Source: Ancylobacter sp. SL191
GTDB lineage: Bacteria > Pseudomonadota > Alphaproteobacteria > Rhizobiales > Xanthobacteraceae
NCBI RefSeq assembly: GCF_026625645.1
Contig: NZ_CP113056.1
Location: 3,199,001-3,263,000, forward strand
DNA length: 64,000 nt
Direction: 5' to 3'
Part shown: piece after piece, positions 10,150 to 18,870 of the stretch
How the letters are laid out: each line of letters opens with the position of its first letter
How positions within the stretch are numbered: the stretch's first letter is position 1
The notes under the pieces: generated by a model
Database searches by the model: none
The model's input: the letters and a program-made list of their open reading frames with translations, nothing else
Told to the model about the DNA's origin: nothing
Position numbers and translations under genes: made by a program

Positions 10150-11391
10150 TCAACTGGTCAGCTTTACCTTGCGCATCACTTCGTCATAGCCCTGCCGAAG
10201 CAGGCCAACCATGAGTTCATACGCGCCATCGAGCGCGCGGCGCCAGAGGGGGCCGGCCTCGATCGTCTCGGCGGCATAGAGCGGCACCTCAAGCGACACC
10301 TGGTCGCCGCGTGTGACTTCCAGCCGGGCGATTTTCGCGCCCTTCTCGACCGGCGCCTGGATCGGCCCCTCGTAACGGATGCGCGCCGCAATGCGCTCGT
10401 CGCCATTGCGCGGCACCAACACCTTGATCGGCCCCTCGCCGACCAGCGGAACGTTGCCCGTGAGCCCGCCATAAAGGGTGGCATCGCCCACCGTCTCGCC
10501 CTGGGCGAATAGCAGCCGCGACTCGAAGGAGCGGAACCCCCATTCGAGCAGTTTGCGGGCATCCTCGGCGCGTTCCTTGTCGGTCTTGGCGCCCATGATG
10601 ACCACGATCAGCCGCTGGCCATCCTGCACCGCGGAGCCCACGAGATTGAAACCGGACTCCTTCAGATAGCCCGTCATGAAACCGTCCGCACCGAGGCTCA
10701 TGCCGAGCAGCGGGTTGCGGTTGTTCTGGCGGATCTTGCTCCAGGTGAAGTCCGGTTCGCTGTAGATCTTGTAGAGGTCCGGGTAGCTGCGGATGATGTG
10801 GGCGGCGATGCGCGAAAGGTCGCGCGGCGTGGTCTTCTGGTCGGGATCCGACAGGCCGTTTGGGTTGTGAAAGCTGGATGCGGTCAGCCCGAGGCGCCTG
10901 GCCTCATCGTTCATCTTCACGGAGAAGGCGAGTTCGTTGCCGGCGATCGCTTCGGCGAGAATAATTGCTGCGTCATTGCCGGAGGGTATGATAGCACCCC
11001 GCATCAGGTCACTGACCTTGATGGAGCTGTTCAGCGCCGCGAACATCGTCGCGCCGCCCGAGGGAGCCCCGCCCCGGCGCCAGGCATATTCGCTGACTTT
11101 GAACTCGGCGTCCGGCGACAGTCGGCCCTCGGAGACCTCGCGAAACACCACGGCCATGGTCATGAGCTTGGCGAGGCTGGCCGGATAGTTCTGGGTATCG
11201 GCGGCCTTCTCAAACAGCACGGTGCCGCTGTCGAAATCGACCAGAATCGCCTGCGGCGAGGCAATAGTTGGGGCCTGCTGCGCCATGGCGGGCATGACGC
11301 CGACGATCAGCGCCTCGCAGAGCAGCAGAAGGCACAGGGCAAGACCAGAGCCGGAGGGCCGGGACATCCGTAGCGCGCGTGCCATGCTCAT
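10150..11391 (-). CDS. D-alanyl-D-alanine carboxypeptidase (DacF/PBP5-like) with altered KTG box
   Basis: Penicillin-binding S11 peptidase that trims D-Ala from peptidoglycan stem peptides. The 413-residue product (from ATG 11391; ATG 11385 is equally plausible given GGGAGAGA upstream) has a signal peptide ending near residue 37 (AMA-QQ). The SxxK nucleophile motif is S72-L-A-K75 and the SGN motif is residues 137-139. A C-terminal PBP5-type beta domain follows, then an amphipathic tail for membrane attachment. The third active-site motif, normally K(T/S)G, reads M239-T-G. Acylation may be altered, or this may be a lineage variant. It is followed at once by tmk. Confidence 0.9.
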   Translation of the reverse strand: MSMARALRMSRPSGSGLALCLLLLCEALIVGVMPAMAQQAPTIASPQAILVDFDSGTVLFEKAADTQNYPASLAKLMTMAVVFREVSEGRLSPDAEFKVSEYAWRRGGAPSGGATMFAALNSSIKVSDLMRGAIIPSGNDAAIILAEAIAGNELAFSVKMNDEARRLGLTASSFHNPNGLSDPDQKTTPRDLSRIAAHIIRSYPDLYKIYSEPDFTWSKIRQNNRNPLLGMSLGADGFMTGYLKESGFNLVGSAVQDGQRLIVVIMGAKTDKERAEDARKLLEWGFRSFESRLLFAQGETVGDATLYGGLTGNVPLVGEGPIKVLVPRNGDERIAARIRYEGPIQAPVEKGAKIARLEVTRGDQVSLEVPLYAAETIEAGPLWRRALDGAYELMVGLLRQGYDEVMRKVKLTS

Positions 11392-11462
11392 TTCTCTCCC
11401 GTGTCGGGCAGAGTTAGCAGCCGGCCACGCGGTCGGCAACGCTCGCGCGGCTGACCTTATGA

Positions 11463-12551
11463 TCAGTAGAGGCCGCGACCGGTGCTGACCGGGGTGGGGG
11501 CATAGCCAAGCGCCGGCTGAGCGCCGACCATCCACCCGGGCGGCGGGCCATCGGCCTCGGCCACGACAGGGGCGGCGATGGGCGCAGGGCGGGCCGGCGC
11601 CGGCTGAGCCGCGGCGAACTGAACCTTGCGCTGAGGCTGCGGCGCGGCTGCCACGGGAGCTGCCGTGCGCGGCGGGATCGCCTGCGGTGCGGCGACGGCG
11701 ACACGCGGCTGAACCTGCGGCTGCGGCTTGGCCGCGACGCGAACCGGAGCGACCACGGGCTCTTCCTCAAGCGCTTCCGCAACCTGCTGGTCGGGAACGT
11801 CGCCGAGATCGAACGGACGGGCCGGCGGCAGCGGCACATTGGCGGCCACAGTCGTCGTCGAAGCCGTGCGCATCGGGACCGGAGCGGCCGAGGCAAACAT
11901 CGTGTTCGGCGCCGGGGCATTGCCATTCTGGCGCAGCGTGGCGGCGAGCTGAATATCGTCGGAGCCTTCGAGCGGCGCGCGGCCGACATACTCGACCTTC
12001 ACCCGCGCCGTGCCGCGACCCTTGAAGCCGAGCAGATCAGCGGCGCGCTGCGAGAGGTCGATGACTCGGTTGCCATGATAGGGGCCGCGATCATTCACGC
12101 GCACCACCATCGACCGGCCATTGTCCTTGTTGGTCACGCGGACATAGGACGGCATGGGCAGCGTGGGATGCGCCGCCGCGATCGAGTGCATGTCGTAGAT
12201 TTCGCCATTGGCCGTGAGGCGACCATGGAAGTCGTCACCATACCAGGATGCCAGACCTTCTGCCTTGTACGTGCTTGGCTCCTGCGGGACATAGGTCTTG
12301 CCGGCCACCACATAGGGCTTGCCGACGCGGTAGGCTCCGCCGCCCTTGGGTACGGGCTGACCCATGGCGATGACGCGCGGGCTGGCGGAGACGCCATATT
12401 TCGGATCGATCCGGCTCGACAGCTTTTCGGAGCCGCTGCAGTTGGCGACCATCAGGCCCACGCCGCACAGGGCGACGAGACGACCGATGCCGACGATGCG
12501 CTGGCGCGCCGGCGAACCGGCGGAGCTGGCAAGAGTTGGATTCGTCCCCAT
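11463..12551 (-). CDS. rlpA: RlpA-like septal ring lytic transglycosylase family protein
   Basis: Rare lipoprotein A family, 362 residues. A lipoprotein-like signal ends with the sequence VANC near residue 37; the asparagine before the cysteine is atypical for a lipobox. The double-psi beta-barrel domain spans about residues 96-190 (GLASWYGDDFHGRLTANGE and VVRVNDRGPYHGNRVIDLS), including the conserved catalytic-type Asp in VNDRGPY. The C-terminal 150 residues are Pro/Ala-rich with no recognisable SPOR domain, so binding to denuded glycan is not predicted by sequence. It lies 71 bp upstream of the carboxypeptidase gene, so both act on peptidoglycan and may be cotranscribed. Confidence 0.9.
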   Translation of the reverse strand: MGTNPTLASSAGSPARQRIVGIGRLVALCGVGLMVANCSGSEKLSSRIDPKYGVSASPRVIAMGQPVPKGGGAYRVGKPYVVAGKTYVPQEPSTYKAEGLASWYGDDFHGRLTANGEIYDMHSIAAAHPTLPMPSYVRVTNKDNGRSMVVRVNDRGPYHGNRVIDLSQRAADLLGFKGRGTARVKVEYVGRAPLEGSDDIQLAATLRQNGNAPAPNTMFASAAPVPMRTASTTTVAANVPLPPARPFDLGDVPDQQVAEALEEEPVVAPVRVAAKPQPQVQPRVAVAAPQAIPPRTAAPVAAAPQPQRKVQFAAAQPAPARPAPIAAPVVAEADGPPPGWMVGAQPALGYAPTPVSTGRGLY

Positions 12552-12851
12552 TCACCCGACCGTTTGTGAGCGCCCTGCCCCTGCGTCGTGCTCGACGCGT
12601 GAAGCTTGGCGCACCTCACCCGAAATCGCTGGAAGTCTAGCCTGCGATCCCACTCCTGTCTGCCAAGAGGCGGGGGGAGTGAGGCAAAAATGGGGCGCAC
12701 ATTACATTATGGTAAAGGAAGGGTTTTCGGCCGTGTTGGCGGAATTTCCGTTCCTTGCCAAGATGTTAACGCCGTGGTGCGCGGTCTCTATGTACCTACG
12801 TTGTGCCGAAAACAGCCGGCCTGCAAGGGGTTTCCGGGGCTGATCCACGCC
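12552..12851. other. Intergenic region upstream of rlpA and downstream of the mxa operon
   Basis: About 300 bp between the 5' end of rlpA and the 3' end of the mxa operon, both on the minus strand. I see no convincing gene and no tRNA. The stretch 12680-12760 is less GC-rich than its surroundings and could hold the rlpA promoter. No clear hairpin plus T-run closes the mxa operon here. Confidence 0.5.
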
Positions 12852-13835
12852 TCATTGCGGGCCCGTCTGGCGCGGCGCTACCGCCAGCAAGCGCGGGCCG
12901 GGAGGTAATTTGATGACGCTCCTGCAGCCGCTGCCGGGGATGTCCGGAACGATACACAAGGCATCATCGGCCCACAGCGCGACAGCGAAAAGCCCGCCGC
13001 CGACGTTCAGCACCCCTTCGGGATACTCGCCGATCCTCTCCTCGCTGTGCACCGTGCCGGTGCCGGCCTCCAGCCAGGCGAGCTTGCCGCTCTGCTGGTT
13101 GGTGACGACCACGCGGGCGCCATCGCTGGAGACGGCGACGCCATAGGGCATCAACCCGACGCGCGGGCGGGCGATCTCCCGACCATTCGGAATCTCCAGC
13201 ACCGACAAGTCGTTACTGCGGACATTGGCGACATAGAGCCTGCGCCCGTCCGGCGACAGGGCCAGCGCGAACGGGGCCGTCCCGGTTGGCCATGTCGCGA
13301 CGCGGCGCATCTGGGCGAGATCCACCACGCTGACCGTGTGGCTTTCCCTGTCGGCCACATAGGCGTGCGCGCCATCCTGGTCGAGCACGACGCCGGCGGG
13401 CGATCGGCCGACGGTAACCCGGCCCAACTCGGCGCCGGTCGCAGCATCGAGCTGGATCAGGGCATCACCGCTCCAGTCCGTGACAAGGAGGCTCTCATCA
13501 CGCGAATCCAGCGCAATTCCAAAGGGTTCACGCCCGATCCTGTAGCGCGCCGTCACCGCGGGCGCTGTGAGATCCACCCGCGACACCTGGCCGAGATCAG
13601 GGTGCGTGACATAAGCGGTCCGGCCATCGCGCGTCACGGCGATGCCGGCGGGCACCTTGTCGAGCGCGATCTCGCCCACCACCCGGCCCGCCACCGGATC
13701 AACCAGCGTGAGCCGCCCCGCCTGCTGCGACACCACAGCGAGCAATGGCGGCTCTTCCGCCCTCGCGGATGGCGGCGCCAGCAGAATGGCCGCGAGCATA
13801 AGTACGATGAGGGCGCGGCCTGCGCGGCGCGTCAT
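12852..13835 (-). CDS. Secreted YVTN-type beta-propeller protein, last gene of the mxa operon
   Basis: A 327-residue periplasmic protein with a signal peptide (cleavage near SARA-EE, about residue 26) followed by repeated blades of the YVTN/cytochrome-D1-like form. Examples are TAYVTHPDLGQVSRVDL, AYVADRESHTVSVVDL and RLYVANVRSNDLSVLEIP, which give about seven blades. Proteins like this occur next to PQQ-dependent dehydrogenases (PQQ-dependent catabolism-associated propellers), but no catalytic role is established. Its ATG overlaps the mxaD stop by 4 bp, so it is part of the same translation-coupled string. It occupies the position of mxaE/H genes in Methylobacterium, though I cannot claim homology. 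Confidence 0.85.
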   Translation of the reverse strand: MTRRAGRALIVLMLAAILLAPPSARAEEPPLLAVVSQQAGRLTLVDPVAGRVVGEIALDKVPAGIAVTRDGRTAYVTHPDLGQVSRVDLTAPAVTARYRIGREPFGIALDSRDESLLVTDWSGDALIQLDAATGAELGRVTVGRSPAGVVLDQDGAHAYVADRESHTVSVVDLAQMRRVATWPTGTAPFALALSPDGRRLYVANVRSNDLSVLEIPNGREIARPRVGLMPYGVAVSSDGARVVVTNQQSGKLAWLEAGTGTVHSEERIGEYPEGVLNVGGGLFAVALWADDALCIVPDIPGSGCRSVIKLPPGPRLLAVAPRQTGPQ

Positions 13836-14392
13836 TTCCCCTCGACCTTCGCCTTCAGCCCTTTGAGGCCCTGCGTGATGTAGTCGTTCATCGCGGCGAC
13901 GGCGGCCTCATCGTTGAGGTTCTCCGGCGGTTCATTGGTGGTGTCCGCGCGGTAGAAGCGCGCGCTCCAGGCCACCTCGCTGCCCCCCGACGCCGGTTTC
14001 ACCTCGATGGTCGAGGTGTAGAAGCTTACCGGCAGCGCCTCGACATTCTCCGTCGAGAGGCGGTAGGCGAGGCGCATGGCGGTCGCGTCCGCCTCGTCAA
14101 GCCCCTCGGTTATCTCGCCTTTTTCCAGCTTGAGCACGCGCCCGGTCCCATCGCTCGTGGCGGTCGCCTTCTTCACCAGCGGATGCCAGCCGGAGATCCC
14201 TGCGAGGTCCAGAAGCACCTTCCACACGGCCGCGGGTGGCGCGGCGATCAGGATGGTCTCGTCCGCCTTCTGGGGGGTCGGGCCATGCGCGGCGAGCGGC
14301 ATCAGGCCGGCCAGCAGGACGGCGGCAGCGGCAAGAAGCGGGAGGGCGAGACGCGGGAGGCCGAGACGGGGAAAGCCGGGGCGTTGGTTCAT
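13832..14392 (-). CDS. mxaD: MxaD, SRPBCC-family methanol oxidation protein
   Basis: Periplasmic protein of 186 residues that in Methylobacterium assists interaction of methanol dehydrogenase with cytochrome cL. An N-terminal hydrophobic signal (residues about 10-35) is followed by a START/SRPBCC-like domain (ETILIAAPPAAVWKVLLDLAGISGWHP). The ATG at 14392 is preferred over 14398 because AAGGA lies 7 bp before it. It ends the conserved mxaRSACKLD order and overlaps the following propeller gene by 4 bp. Confidence 0.9.
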   Translation of the reverse strand: MNQRPGFPRLGLPRLALPLLAAAAVLLAGLMPLAAHGPTPQKADETILIAAPPAAVWKVLLDLAGISGWHPLVKKATATSDGTGRVLKLEKGEITEGLDEADATAMRLAYRLSTENVEALPVSFYTSTIEVKPASGGSEVAWSARFYRADTTNEPPENLNDEAAVAAMNDYITQGLKGLKAKVEGK

Positions 14393-14406
14393 CAGCATGT
14401 CCTTCT

Positions 14407-15369
14407 TCAGGCAGGTAAGCGATCGGGACGCCGGCTCTTGAGCGCAGCGACAACGAAGAGGGCGACGAGCAAAGTGAGGGCGAGCGCGGCGGGTAGCGGA
14501 GAGGTGGCGACGGGCACCGCGACAAGCCGCGGACGGGTGGTCGCCAGAACCGCGTCGGCCATCTGGGCCGGGCTCTCCAGAGGAAAGAACGCAAGCGAGG
14601 TCTGCGCAGCAAGCACTTGCAGGTGCTCGGCTTTCATCGAGCTCAGATGCTCGGTGCCGCCCGCCGCCTCGGCTCCCCAGGGGGCGTTGCGCGGGTTGTA
14701 GCCGGCGCGGCTCGGGGCATCCTCCGGCGGCGGGCCCATGCGGTTTTCCTGCGGCACGTCGGCCTCGTCGTAAAAGCCGATCTCGCGCCCGTCCTCGTTA
14801 TATTTGGGGATCGGCACGGGCTCGGAGCCGCCGACGCCTACCAGCACGCCTCGCGTGTCTCCGGCGCCGTCGAACGGTGGCATGGCACCTCCCGCTAGTG
14901 GCGGTGCTTCCTGTCCGTCTGTGAGGAAGACGAGGTCGGCATTGACCGAGGCGGCGAGGGTGAGTGCGGCGTGCACGCCGCGCGCGACATAGCTGTCGCC
15001 TTCCCACGCCATGCGCCAGTCGAGCGCGGCGATGGCGCCATCGATGGCGGCGAAGTTCTCGCAGACCTCGGCGGGTTCGAAGAGCAGGAAGCTGCGCCGC
15101 TCGGTGAAGATGCCGAGGCCGAGGCGGGACTGACAGGGCAAGGCGGCGAGCAGCCCCTGCCCCGCCCGCCGCGCGGCGGCAAGCCGCGCCAAGCCGTTGA
15201 CATCCCTGACATTCATGCTGCCGGTGACGTCGATCACCAGCAGCACGTCGCGGGCTTCGCGCTGGCGGATCACGGTCGGCGCGACGAGGGCGGCGAGGCT
15301 CGCCAGCAGCGCGGCGGCGAGGGTGAGACGGCGCGCGTCGCCATACAGGTATTTTAGCACCTGTCTCAT
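14407..15369 (-). CDS. mxaL: MxaL, von Willebrand factor A domain protein
   Basis: Membrane-anchored vWA protein of 320 residues. A hydrophobic segment at about 16-34 precedes the VWA domain with MIDAS motif DVTGSM near residue 47 and FLTDGQEAP near 172. A second hydrophobic helix lies near the C-terminus (ALALTLLVALFVVAAL). MxaL works with MxaA, MxaK, MxaC and MxaS and the MoxR-type ATPase in assembly and calcium insertion of methanol dehydrogenase; mutants in Methylobacterium are rescued by high calcium. The start overlaps mxaK by 4 bp. Confidence 0.9.
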   Translation of the reverse strand: MRQVLKYLYGDARRLTLAAALLASLAALVAPTVIRQREARDVLLVIDVTGSMNVRDVNGLARLAAARRAGQGLLAALPCQSRLGLGIFTERRSFLLFEPAEVCENFAAIDGAIAALDWRMAWEGDSYVARGVHAALTLAASVNADLVFLTDGQEAPPLAGGAMPPFDGAGDTRGVLVGVGGSEPVPIPKYNEDGREIGFYDEADVPQENRMGPPPEDAPSRAGYNPRNAPWGAEAAGGTEHLSSMKAEHLQVLAAQTSLAFFPLESPAQMADAVLATTRPRLVAVPVATSPLPAALALTLLVALFVVAALKSRRPDRLPA

Positions 15370-15926
15370 GGTAGCCCCTTCGGGATGCCCGGCAGGTCGG
15401 TCCAGAGCTTCTTGGCCGCCTCGGGCGGGATCTCCTCGCCGTCCATGTCGAGCTGGGGAAAATCGCGCACCAGCCGCATGGCGATGTCGAGATTGAACTT
15501 GGCGTCCCAGAAATCCGGCTGGATCACCAGCGCGTCGCGGTAATTCTGCTTGGCGAGGCGGACGAGCGGTGTCGCCGGATCGATGCGGTTCACGCCGAGA
15601 TGCTCGATGGCGAGGCGCAGCCTTGCATTGCCGATGGTGAACAGCGCGGCGGCGGCGAGACGGCGATCCTCGTTATGGATCAACTGGTTGGCGAGCGGCT
15701 GCGCCTCCTCCAGCCGGTCGCGCCGGGTGAGAAAGGCGAGCCGTGCGAAGATCAGCGGGGCGGGATCCTGCGCGCTGGTGGCGATATCCTGCCCGGCCAT
15801 GAGGGCGGCGATGAAGGCGTTGTCGCGCCGCTCCAGATGCAGCCGCGCGGCGAAATAAGTGATCGCCGCGAGCCCGAGGGCGAGGAGCAGCGTGCCGGCG
15901 GCGAGGGTGAGGCGCCCTGCCCTCAT
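15366..15926 (-). CDS. mxaK: MxaK, methanol dehydrogenase maturation protein
   Basis: A 186-residue membrane-anchored protein with one N-terminal transmembrane helix (about residues 7-27) and a periplasmic helical domain with TPR-like character (for example AALFTIGNARLRLAIEH and DFWDAKFNLDIAMRLV). It is assigned by its fixed place between mxaC and mxaL with 4-bp overlaps on both sides, and by the conserved C-terminal block ending in KLWTDLPGIPKGLP. The MxaACKL set is needed for active, calcium-containing methanol dehydrogenase. The exact biochemical role is unknown. Confidence 0.87.
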   Translation of the reverse strand: MRAGRLTLAAGTLLLALGLAAITYFAARLHLERRDNAFIAALMAGQDIATSAQDPAPLIFARLAFLTRRDRLEEAQPLANQLIHNEDRRLAAAALFTIGNARLRLAIEHLGVNRIDPATPLVRLAKQNYRDALVIQPDFWDAKFNLDIAMRLVRDFPQLDMDGEEIPPEAAKKLWTDLPGIPKGLP

Positions 15927-17017
15927 GCGGCTCTCCTGTCATCGCTGAGGTGTTTTGTTACCTCTGTCCGGTTCGCCGGCGCGGCTGCGGGGCCGTGATG
16001 GCGGCGGAGCGGGCGTTCGGCGCATTTCGCCAGCAGGATCAGGAAGATGCCGGCCGCCGCCACGCTGAAGGCGGTGCGCGCGAGGTCGCGCCGGGGGATG
16101 CGCTCGACATAGGTGAGCGGGCGCGTCTCCTGCCGGTTGATCTCGGCGATGGCCTGACCCACCGCCTGCGGGCTGGTCGCCTCGAAAGCCCGGTAGGGCA
16201 CGCCAAGGCTTTGAAGAAACAGGTGAAGATGCCGCTCGGGGTTCGCCTGTGGCGTGTCCTCGCCGGGCGGCGGCACCTCGAAAATGCCCTTGGCGCCGCG
16301 TGAGCGCAGGAACAGCCAGTATAAATGTACCGGCGTGCGCGCGACCGCGTCGCGCAGGGCGTCCTGCACCCGGCGGTCGATCAGGGCGGCGCCGTCGGAG
16401 ACCAGCAGGATGGCGCGGGAGGCTTCGGCGGTGTCGTCGGCGAAGGCGGAGAGGGCAAGCGCCAGCCCGCGCCCGACATTGGTGAAGGCGAGGCCCGGAC
16501 GGTCGATGGCGTCGATGGCGGCCTGGACGACCTGGTGATGGTCGGTCAGCGGCAGAACCGGCATGGGCGAGGTCGAGAAGGCGGCGACGCCGATGCGGTC
16601 ATGCGGCCGGCCAGCGACGAACTCGCCCAGCAAGTGCTTGGCAGCGCTGGATTTTGACTGTTCGTCGCCGCTGGGGGCGCGGTCGGCGAAATTGTTGTCC
16701 ATGCTGGAGGAGCGGTCGAGCAGCAGCACGAGATGTGCCCCCGTTCCCTCCCTGATTACCGTCTGCTCGCGCCGATGCAGGCCGGCGAGCCCGACCACCA
16801 GCGCCAGGATCGCCAGCGCCCCGGCGAGCTTCAGCGCGATGCCGAGAGCGCGCGAGATGGGGTCCGGCGGGATCAGGCCCGTCGTCGGAATTCCCTGCCG
16901 GTTGAAGACGTTAGCGAGGAAGGGCAGCAGCGCCAGTGCCGCGAGGGCCAGCACCCAGGGGTAATCGACGCCCCAGCTCCGGGTGATCGGATCGGCAATA
17001 TGATACCACGCGCTCAT
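15923..17017 (-). CDS. mxaC: MxaC, von Willebrand factor A domain protein
   Basis: A 364-residue membrane vWA protein of the methanol dehydrogenase maturation set. Two N-terminal transmembrane helices (about residues 20-38 and 58-80) resemble BatA-type proteins. The VWA domain carries DRSSSMD near residue 100 (MIDAS DxSxS) and VSDGAAL near 207. A further transmembrane helix (TAFSVAAAGIFLILLA) lies near 325. It begins 4 bp inside mxaA and ends 4 bp inside mxaK. Confidence 0.9.
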   Translation of the reverse strand: MSAWYHIADPITRSWGVDYPWVLALAALALLPFLANVFNRQGIPTTGLIPPDPISRALGIALKLAGALAILALVVGLAGLHRREQTVIREGTGAHLVLLLDRSSSMDNNFADRAPSGDEQSKSSAAKHLLGEFVAGRPHDRIGVAAFSTSPMPVLPLTDHHQVVQAAIDAIDRPGLAFTNVGRGLALALSAFADDTAEASRAILLVSDGAALIDRRVQDALRDAVARTPVHLYWLFLRSRGAKGIFEVPPPGEDTPQANPERHLHLFLQSLGVPYRAFEATSPQAVGQAIAEINRQETRPLTYVERIPRRDLARTAFSVAAAGIFLILLAKCAERPLRRHHGPAAAPANRTEVTKHLSDDRRAA

Positions 17018-18009
17018 GCCGAGCCCCGCTCGATGGCGCGCAGCCGGCCGGCGAGGGCGGCGAGCTCCGACGGCGGAAAAATCCGTTGGGCATCAAGCAC
17101 ATCACCACCGAAGAAGGCACGGCGCGAGGCCTCGAACAGCCGGCGGATTTCGGCTTCCGCGACCCGGAAAGCGGCATGACCGGCGAAAAACCCCGGCAGA
17201 TCCTCCGCGAATACCCCCTGCCCGGCCGTCATATCGAAGGCGCGATGGAGCGCCTGAAGGGCGGCTTCATAGCTGGATGATGAGTGCAGTGAGGTGGACG
17301 ATGAGGCCGGTGTGTCCGGCAAAACCGGCCCGCGCGTGGCCAGTGAGTGCGATCTGTCGCGCCGCGGGTCCATCGCGGCGCGGACCTGACGGGCGGCGCG
17401 GGCGAAGGGCCGGCCGCGCCGCTGGCCGAAGGTGCCCCACCCCATCTGCCAGGCGATGAGCAGCAGGCCGGCGAGCGCGGCCACCCCGCCCCCGATGAGT
17501 CCCCGGATGGTCCCTGTCGTCGGGATCGGGCGCGGGGCGATGTCCGGGCGCAGCGTCATCACCGCCCCCTGCTCGGTCGAGACGATTTCGCGCAGCGGCG
17601 ACATCAGGAAGGACCACGGGGGCACGGCGACCGGCACGCGGCGTTCGCCGTCGCGGGCATAGAGGGTGAAGCCGGGGATCTCCAGCCGCTTGGGCTCCAG
17701 CGCGGCGTAGAAGCTCTGATAGGTGAGTTCCAGCCGGTAGCGCTGGACGCCATCGCTCATCCCCTCGTCGCGCAGATCGACGGCACGCAGGTCGAGCCAG
17801 TAATCGACCGGGCGCGGCTGGGGCAGCGAGGCCGGCTCCAGCGTGAACGGCGCGTCGAGCGCGATCTCCACCGTATGGCGGATCGTGTCGCCTATGAGAT
17901 AGCCGAAGGGGCGCGGGGCGTAGAGCTCGACCGAGCGCAGCTGCGCCATCGCCGGGCCGGCGAGCGCCGTCAGCAGCAGCAGCGGGAGGAGCGCGCGCCA
18001 GAACCGCAT
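17014..18009 (-). CDS. mxaA: MxaA, methanol dehydrogenase maturation protein
   Basis: A 331-residue protein with a cleavable signal (about residues 1-22, AMA-QL), a periplasmic beta-rich domain to about 165, and a transmembrane helix near 175 (LIGGGVAALAGLLLIAW). A cytoplasmic tail follows that includes a Ser/Thr-rich linker (about 230-250) and a helical C-terminus. MxaA is required for calcium-dependent maturation in Methylobacterium. It directly abuts mxaS (stop and start adjacent) and overlaps mxaC by 4 bp. The assignment rests on operon position plus the general architecture. Confidence 0.88.
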   Translation of the reverse strand: MRFWRALLPLLLLTALAGPAMAQLRSVELYAPRPFGYLIGDTIRHTVEIALDAPFTLEPASLPQPRPVDYWLDLRAVDLRDEGMSDGVQRYRLELTYQSFYAALEPKRLEIPGFTLYARDGERRVPVAVPPWSFLMSPLREIVSTEQGAVMTLRPDIAPRPIPTTGTIRGLIGGGVAALAGLLLIAWQMGWGTFGQRRGRPFARAARQVRAAMDPRRDRSHSLATRGPVLPDTPASSSTSLHSSSSYEAALQALHRAFDMTAGQGVFAEDLPGFFAGHAAFRVAEAEIRRLFEASRRAFFGGDVLDAQRIFPPSELAALAGRLRAIERGSA

Positions 18010-18870
18010 CTAGCCCTCCATCAGCCGGCGGGTCAGCGCCTCGACATCGAGCCGGTCGCGCAGCGCGAAGGGGCGCAGGCCGCGCCGGGCGAAGGTCGTG
18101 TCCAGCGCGGCGCGGCGGGCCTGTTCGGCGGCGATCCAGCGCTGGCGCAGGCGCGGGCGCATGAAGACGAGGCGCGCCGCCCCGGTCTCGAGATCCGCCG
18201 TCTCGATGAAGCCCCAGCGCGGCAACTCGTTCTCCAGCGTCGCCTCGCTCACCACCACCGGCACCACGTCGTGCCGCCACAGCGCGTCGAGCAGCGTATC
18301 GAGCGCGGTCGCGGGCATGAGAAAGTCGGAGATGAGAAACACCAGCGCCCGCCGGCCGGGCAGCAGCGCGGCGGCTTCCAGCAGGCCGTCGCAGCCGGTC
18401 CCCTGCGGGCGGGCACCCGCGAGCAGGGCGGCGACCTCGCTCTCCAGCCCGCGCCTTCGGGCGAAGGGCAGCATCACGTCCTCGCGCAGGCGGCTATCGG
18501 CGCCGAACAGGCCGAAACTGTCGCCGCTGCGCACGACGGAGAGCGCGATCAGGCTGGCGAATTCCGCGACGCGCCCCGCCACCGCCGCGCCGAAGCGCAT
18601 GGAACCGGACAGGTCCACCAGCGTCGCCACCGGCACGGCGCGGCGGGGCGAGAACTGGCGCACATGCAGATGGCCATGCGGGTCGCGCAGCGAGACTCGC
18701 AAATCGATGCGGCGTGGGTCCGGCTGGCGCAGCAGGTCGACATGGCGGCGGAACTCGCCCTCCGCCCCCTCCCCGCGGCCGGGATGCGCGCCGGGCAGCA
18801 CGCCCTCGGGCCGCCAGCGCAGGCGATAGGCGATGGGCTGGGGCGTGAGGCTGTCGTCGCCGCCAGTCAC
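18010..18870 (-). CDS. mxaS: MxaS, DUF58 family protein
   Basis: A 286-residue cytoplasmic DUF58/vWA-like protein. The DLSGSMRFG stretch near residue 97 is a MIDAS-like motif, and LVFLISDFLMP near 182 is a second strand typical of the family. DUF58 proteins are partners of MoxR-type AAA ATPases, and here it follows mxaR. The start is GTG (18868-18870) overlapping the mxaR stop by 4 bp (GTGA). Confidence 0.9.
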   Translation of the reverse strand: MTGGDDSLTPQPIAYRLRWRPEGVLPGAHPGRGEGAEGEFRRHVDLLRQPDPRRIDLRVSLRDPHGHLHVRQFSPRRAVPVATLVDLSGSMRFGAAVAGRVAEFASLIALSVVRSGDSFGLFGADSRLREDVMLPFARRRGLESEVAALLAGARPQGTGCDGLLEAAALLPGRRALVFLISDFLMPATALDTLLDALWRHDVVPVVVSEATLENELPRWGFIETADLETGAARLVFMRPRLRQRWIAAEQARRAALDTTFARRGLRPFALRDRLDVEALTRRLMEG

